From assembly GCA_937997345.1 (NCBI GenBank), contig CALKTD010000010.1:62001-126000 (forward strand): 64,000 nt of DNA, read 5' to 3'. The position numbers were made by a program, and so were the translations under genes. This DNA comes from an uncultured Atopobium sp. (GTDB lineage: Bacteria > Actinomycetota > Coriobacteriia > Coriobacteriales > Atopobiaceae). Of the stretch, positions 60,933 through 64,000 are shown one piece after another. Every line of letters begins with the position of its first letter. The first letter of the stretch is position 1. Under the pieces are notes generated by a model. It was not told the DNA's origin. It saw only the letters and a list, made by a program, of their open reading frames with translations, and ran no database searches.

Positions 60933-61634
60933 ATGGACGCCCAGGAAATTATTAATTACATTGCCACTTCAGAGAAGAAGACCCCTGTTAAGTTGTATGT
61001 CAAAGAGCGCGAGGGTGCTTCTGTGTCTTACGGCTCTTCTCGCGTGTACGGTGAGGGCACCTCAAAGGTAGTCTTTGGCGATTGGTCCGAGCTCAAGAGT
61101 GTTGTTGAGCAGAATGAAGACGCATTTGAGTATTTTGATATCGAGAATGACCGTCGAAACTCCGGCGTTCTTCTGCTTAACATGAAGGACGTAAATGCAC
61201 GTATTGAGCCAGGTGCACTGATTCGTGAACGCGTTGAGATTGGTAACAATGCCGTCATTATGATGGGCGCTGTTATTAACATTGGCGCCGTAATTGGAGA
61301 GGGCACCATGATTGACATGGGTGCTGTTCTGGGTGGACGTGCAACCGTTGGTAAGAACTGCCACATTGGTGCCGGCACTGTTCTTGCTGGTGTTGTTGAG
61401 CCTGCATCTGCTACTCCAGTTATCGTTGAAGATAACGTTCTTATCGGCGCAAATGCTGTGGTTATCGAGGGCATTCGTGTTGGAGAGGGTGCTGTTGTTG
61501 CAGCAGGTGCTGTGGTAGTTGAGGACGTTCCAGCAAACGCTGTGGTAGCGGGGTGTCCTGCACGTGTGATAAAAATGAAGGACCAGAAAACAGAGGGCAA
61601 GACAGCTTTGGTTGATGCTCTCCGCACGTTGTAA
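60933..61634 (+). CDS. dapH: Tetrahydrodipicolinate N-acetyltransferase
   Basis: A 233-residue left-handed beta-helix acyltransferase. The N-terminal domain ([20 protein letters not shown]) is followed by hexapeptide repeats from about residue 85 to 205. It resembles the Bacillus DapH acetylase type rather than the succinylase DapD. This sets the pathway as the acetylase branch, which then needs an aminotransferase, a deacetylase and DapF. GAAAGGA precedes the ATG. Confidence 0.93.
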   Translation: MDAQEIINYIATSEKKTPVKLYVKEREGASVSYGSSRVYGEGTSKVVFGDWSELKSVVEQNEDAFEYFDIENDRRNSGVLLLNMKDVNARIEPGALIRERVEIGNNAVIMMGAVINIGAVIGEGTMIDMGAVLGGRATVGKNCHIGAGTVLAGVVEPASATPVIVEDNVLIGANAVVIEGIRVGEGAVVAAGAVVVEDVPANAVVAGCPARVIKMKDQKTEGKTALVDALRTL

Positions 61635-61644
61635 TCGAGGTTAC

Positions 61645-62862
61645 ATGCCAGACGGCTCCAAAAAAGCACAGGGTTTTACCACCAACATTTCCTGCGTACA
61701 CACAGAAAATTGGGCAGAGAAAAAAGAAGATTCTTGGTTTACCTACGAACTTCTCGCCGAAGATCCTAAGACGCACGCACGCGCCGGCATCTTCCATACG
61801 CCTCATGGTGATATTCCAACGCCTATTTTTATGCCGGTTGGTACTAAGGCAACCGTTAAAGGTTTGATGACCGATACCGTTCGTGACCTTGGCGCCAAAA
61901 TTATTCTGGCAAATACGTACCATCTGTCTCAGCGCCCAGGAGATGAGCTGGTTGCACAGATGGGTGGCTTGCATGACTTTATGCAGTGGCATGGACCAAT
62001 TCTGACGGATTCCGGCGGATTTCAGGTCTTTAGTCACGAGGAGTTCATGAAGCTCTCCGATGAGGGTGTTAAATTCCGCGCGGTAGATTATGACGGTGCA
62101 TGGTCGTACTGGACGCCAGAAACTAATATGCAGATTGCGCAGAACCTTGGCGCAGATATTGTTATGCAGCTTGATCAGTGCGTAGGCTATCCTGCCGAGC
62201 GCAAAAAAGTTGAGCGTGGTGTTGAGCTTTCAAGTGCATGGGCCGAGAGGTGCTTCAAGGCTCATACCCGTCCTGATCAGGCGCTCTTTGGCATTGTTCA
62301 GGGTGGCATGCATCTTGATTTGCGCAAGCGCTCCATTGAGCACCTTGAGTCGATTGGCGATTTCCCTGGTTATGGCATTGGTGGCTATTCTGTTGGAGAG
62401 CCTCACGAGGTCATGTTTGAGACTTTGGCTCCACTTTGCGCTGATTACATGCCACGTAATAAGCCTCGCTACCTGATGGGCGTTGGCAATCCGTCCACAC
62501 TTATCCGCGGCGTCGCCTGTGGCATTGATATGTTTGACTGCGTGCTTCCAACGCGCACTGCTCGTATGGGTACCGCGTTTTCTCACGAGGGCCGCATGAA
62601 CCTTAAGAACGCTAAGTACTTTGCAGATGCGGGTCCTATTGATGCCAAGTGCACCTGCCCTGTTTGTACGGGCGGATATTCTCGTGCATACATCAATCAC
62701 TTGGTAAAACAGCACGAGATGCTGGGCGGACAGCTGCTTTCTATGCACAATATTTACTTCTTGCTTGAGCTGATGCGTCAGGCACGAGAAGCAATTCTCG
62801 CAGGTGCCTACAGCGATTTTGTTGAGGAGTGGGAAAACTCTGACGGCGTGGTTGATTTCTAA
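61645..62862 (+). CDS. tgt: tRNA-guanine transglycosylase
   Basis: The ATG at 61645 after GAGG gives 405 residues. The catalytic aspartate is in ILTDSGGFQVFS, the second in GIDMFDCVLPTRTAR, and the zinc site is C-x-C-x-x-C plus His in CTCPVCTGGYSRAYINH. It exchanges guanine 34 for a queuosine precursor in tRNAs with GUN anticodons. An upstream in-frame start at 61612 overlaps dapH. It has an extra N-terminal 30 residues before the barrel. Confidence 0.94.
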   Translation: MPDGSKKAQGFTTNISCVHTENWAEKKEDSWFTYELLAEDPKTHARAGIFHTPHGDIPTPIFMPVGTKATVKGLMTDTVRDLGAKIILANTYHLSQRPGDELVAQMGGLHDFMQWHGPILTDSGGFQVFSHEEFMKLSDEGVKFRAVDYDGAWSYWTPETNMQIAQNLGADIVMQLDQCVGYPAERKKVERGVELSSAWAERCFKAHTRPDQALFGIVQGGMHLDLRKRSIEHLESIGDFPGYGIGGYSVGEPHEVMFETLAPLCADYMPRNKPRYLMGVGNPSTLIRGVACGIDMFDCVLPTRTARMGTAFSHEGRMNLKNAKYFADAGPIDAKCTCPVCTGGYSRAYINHLVKQHEMLGGQLLSMHNIYFLLELMRQAREAILAGAYSDFVEEWENSDGVVDF

Positions 62863-62890
62863 GCTCTTTTGGCGAGAAGCCCGTCTTATT

Positions 62891-62939
62891 GATAGGTCTG
62901 CGTAAGTAATCTTGATAGACCTACGTAAGCAACTTTGAT
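62891..62939. repeat. Two imperfect 26-base copies with 23-bp period after tgt
   Basis: GAT-AGGTCT-GCGTAAGTAATCTT-GAT is followed by AGACCT-ACGTAAGCAACTTT-GAT. The tail parts are direct repeats while the hexamers AGGTCT and AGACCT are inverted, so they can also form a small stem. Confidence 0.6.
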
Positions 62940-62951
62940 TTAAATTTTTTT

Positions 62952-62988
62952 ATGACTAGCTCACTAATTTGTGGGCTAGTCATTTTTT
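62952..62988 (+). terminator. Terminator after tgt
   Basis: ATGACTAGCTCAC (62952-62964) pairs with GTGGGCTAGTCAT (62971-62983), one G-T pair, and ends in six T. Confidence 0.9.
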
Positions 62989-62992
62989 GTCC

Positions 62993-63077
62993 GGTGACAC
63001 GGGTAGAATGAAAGAGATAAACATTTGCGGGTGCCCAAGGTGCCCTTGGCTGGCTCTGCCGCCACAGAAAAGAGGAT
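62993..63077 (+). promoter_or_regulatory. Structured leader before recJ
   Basis: TAGAAT at 63004-63009 may be a -10 box. Then a G/C-rich element with CCAAGG...CCTTGG inside GCGG...CCGC forms a hairpin about 15 bases before the AGAGGAT ribosome site. Confidence 0.35.
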
Positions 63078-63080
63078 ATG

Positions 63081-64000
63081 ATGCCTGGCATCGAGAAAAG
63101 CACTCGTTGGAGTGTCCTTACACAAGACGTATATCTAGAGTCGCTGTTTGAAAAAGAATTGCACGTTACTTCACTTGTTGCTCGTGTGCTGGTAGCACGT
63201 GGATTTACTGATGTAGCCGCAGCTCAAGAGTTTCTCTCGCCATCTTTGCAAAGAGACTGGCTTGATCCACAGTGTATTCCTGGAATGGCTGAGGTTGCTG
63301 CCCGTGTTCATAAGGCAATTGTTGAGCATCAAAAGATTGCCGTTTTTGGTGATTTTGATGTTGATGGAATGAGCTCAACGTGTTTGCTCACGCTGGCTTT
63401 ACGTCGATTGGGAGCAGATGTTTTGCCGTATATTCCGCATCGTTTTGGTGAGGGATACGGACTTTCTAAAGAGGCTCTTGCAAGAGTTTTGCAGGATAGA
63501 AAGCCAGATTTAATTATTACGGTAGACAATGGCATTGCTGCTGCTCAGGAGGTTGCGTGGCTGCTGCAGCAGGAGATTGATGTTGTTGTTACAGATCACC
63601 ATGAGCCTGCAGATTTAGTGCCGCAAGGTGTCCCGGTCACTGATCCAAAGCTTGTCGAGGATTGCCCCTCTAGAGAACTTGCTGGTGCAGGTGTTGCCTT
63701 GAAGTTAGTACAAGTTTTAGGAGAGCTTCAAAATCAGCCTCAGCTTTGGCTTGATTACATTGATGTTGCTATGTTGGGCACGCTGTCTGACATGATGATG
63801 CTCAATAAAGAGAATCGTGCACTTGTTTCTGAAGGTGTCAAACGCCTGCAGAAAGGTCTTCGTCCGGGTCTGGTGGCTCTTGCTGCTGTTGCTGGTCAGG
63901 ATATTGCCCAGATTTCTGCAGATACCTTGCCATTTTCCATCATTCCGCGTCTGAACGCAGCAGGTCGTATGGGAACCACCGATATTGCGCTTGATCTTCT
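63081..64000 (+). CDS. recJ: Single-stranded-DNA-specific exonuclease RecJ (3' end missing)
   Basis: The frame is open from the ATG at 63081 to the window edge, giving 306 codons. The DHH-family motifs are present: KIAVFGDFDVDGMSSTCLL (DxDxDG), LIITVDNGIAA, VVVTDHHEP, and the RecJ-type FSIIPRLNAAGRMG near the visible end. It degrades single-stranded DNA 5' to 3' in recombination and mismatch repair. AGAGGAT precedes the ATG; an ATG three bases earlier is also in frame. Confidence 0.93.
   Translation, partial: MPGIEKSTRWSVLTQDVYLESLFEKELHVTSLVARVLVARGFTDVAAAQEFLSPSLQRDWLDPQCIPGMAEVAARVHKAIVEHQKIAVFGDFDVDGMSSTCLLTLALRRLGADVLPYIPHRFGEGYGLSKEALARVLQDRKPDLIITVDNGIAAAQEVAWLLQQEIDVVVTDHHEPADLVPQGVPVTDPKLVEDCPSRELAGAGVALKLVQVLGELQNQPQLWLDYIDVAMLGTLSDMMMLNKENRALVSEGVKRLQKGLRPGLVALAAVAGQDIAQISADTLPFSIIPRLNAAGRMGTTDIALDL

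Noticed and set aside
982..62878. The octamer as a Chi- or KOPS-like polar sequence
   Set aside because: Copies are nearly equal on both strands of this window, whereas such signals are strongly skewed along a replichore.
62993..63080. A small signal recognition particle RNA in the G/C-rich segment before recJ
   Set aside because: It lacks the conserved asymmetric and symmetric loops of the SRP core, and the segment runs straight into the recJ ribosome site.

Overview
The window is a compact, ordinary chromosomal stretch of a low-to-moderate GC actinobacterium (roughly 45% GC by eye). The combination of a fused mannose-type PTS EIIAB with a ManO-like gene, a division cluster running ftsZ-pgeF-yggS-sepF-yggT-divIVA, a lysine riboswitch over an acetylase-type DAP pathway, and the codon use points to the Coriobacteriia, most like Atopobium/Lancefieldella. 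That assignment is inference from gene content and protein style, not from a marker search. I see no prophage, insertion sequence, CRISPR array or rRNA.

Layout. 1-4.4 kb: the end of an Xaa-Pro peptidase, then a mannose-family PTS operon (EIIAB, EIIC, EIID) and manO. 4.5-12.6 kb: efp, an Asp23 protein, nusB, xseB, tlyA, NAD kinase, recN, pyrG and a Xer recombinase. 12.8-31.6 kb: a long division and cell-wall (dcw) cluster opened by mraZ with a clear four-repeat MraZ operator, then rsmH, ftsL, ftsI, murF, mraY, murD, ftsW, murG, murC, murB, ftsQ, ftsZ, pgeF, yggS, sepF, yggT and divIVA. murE and ftsA are missing from their usual places. 31.6-34.1 kb (minus strand): a radical SAM protein and a DUF4130 protein, a DNA repair/modification pair. 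The pair sits behind an SOS-box-like site, and the radical SAM gene carries an in-frame TAG near its 5' end. 34.2-41.5 kb: a CCA-adding type nucleotidyltransferase, two tandem YhgE/Pip membrane proteins (minus) and a divergent TetR regulator with a large palindrome between them. 41.6-50 kb: metK, a large membrane protein, tRNA-Glu and tRNA-Gln, a fused serine dehydratase, gltX and a DEDD exonuclease. 50-56.5 kb: an M18 aminopeptidase, a spermidine-synthase-like methyltransferase, an MFS transporter, a hemerythrin/PAS protein and an EEP-family phosphoesterase. 56.6-64 kb: a PatA-like aminotransferase, a lysine riboswitch, lysA-dapA-dapB-dapH, tgt and the start of recJ.

The most interesting thing does not belong to any one gene. 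The octamer TTCTCGCC (or its complement GGCGAGAA) occurs at least 37 times by hand count, against about two expected from base composition. It falls on both strands about equally, in five different codon phases and in intergenic DNA, including two abutting inverted copies that form a perfect 20-bp palindrome. This looks like a genome-wide signal, such as a DNA uptake sequence, rather than codon bias alone.
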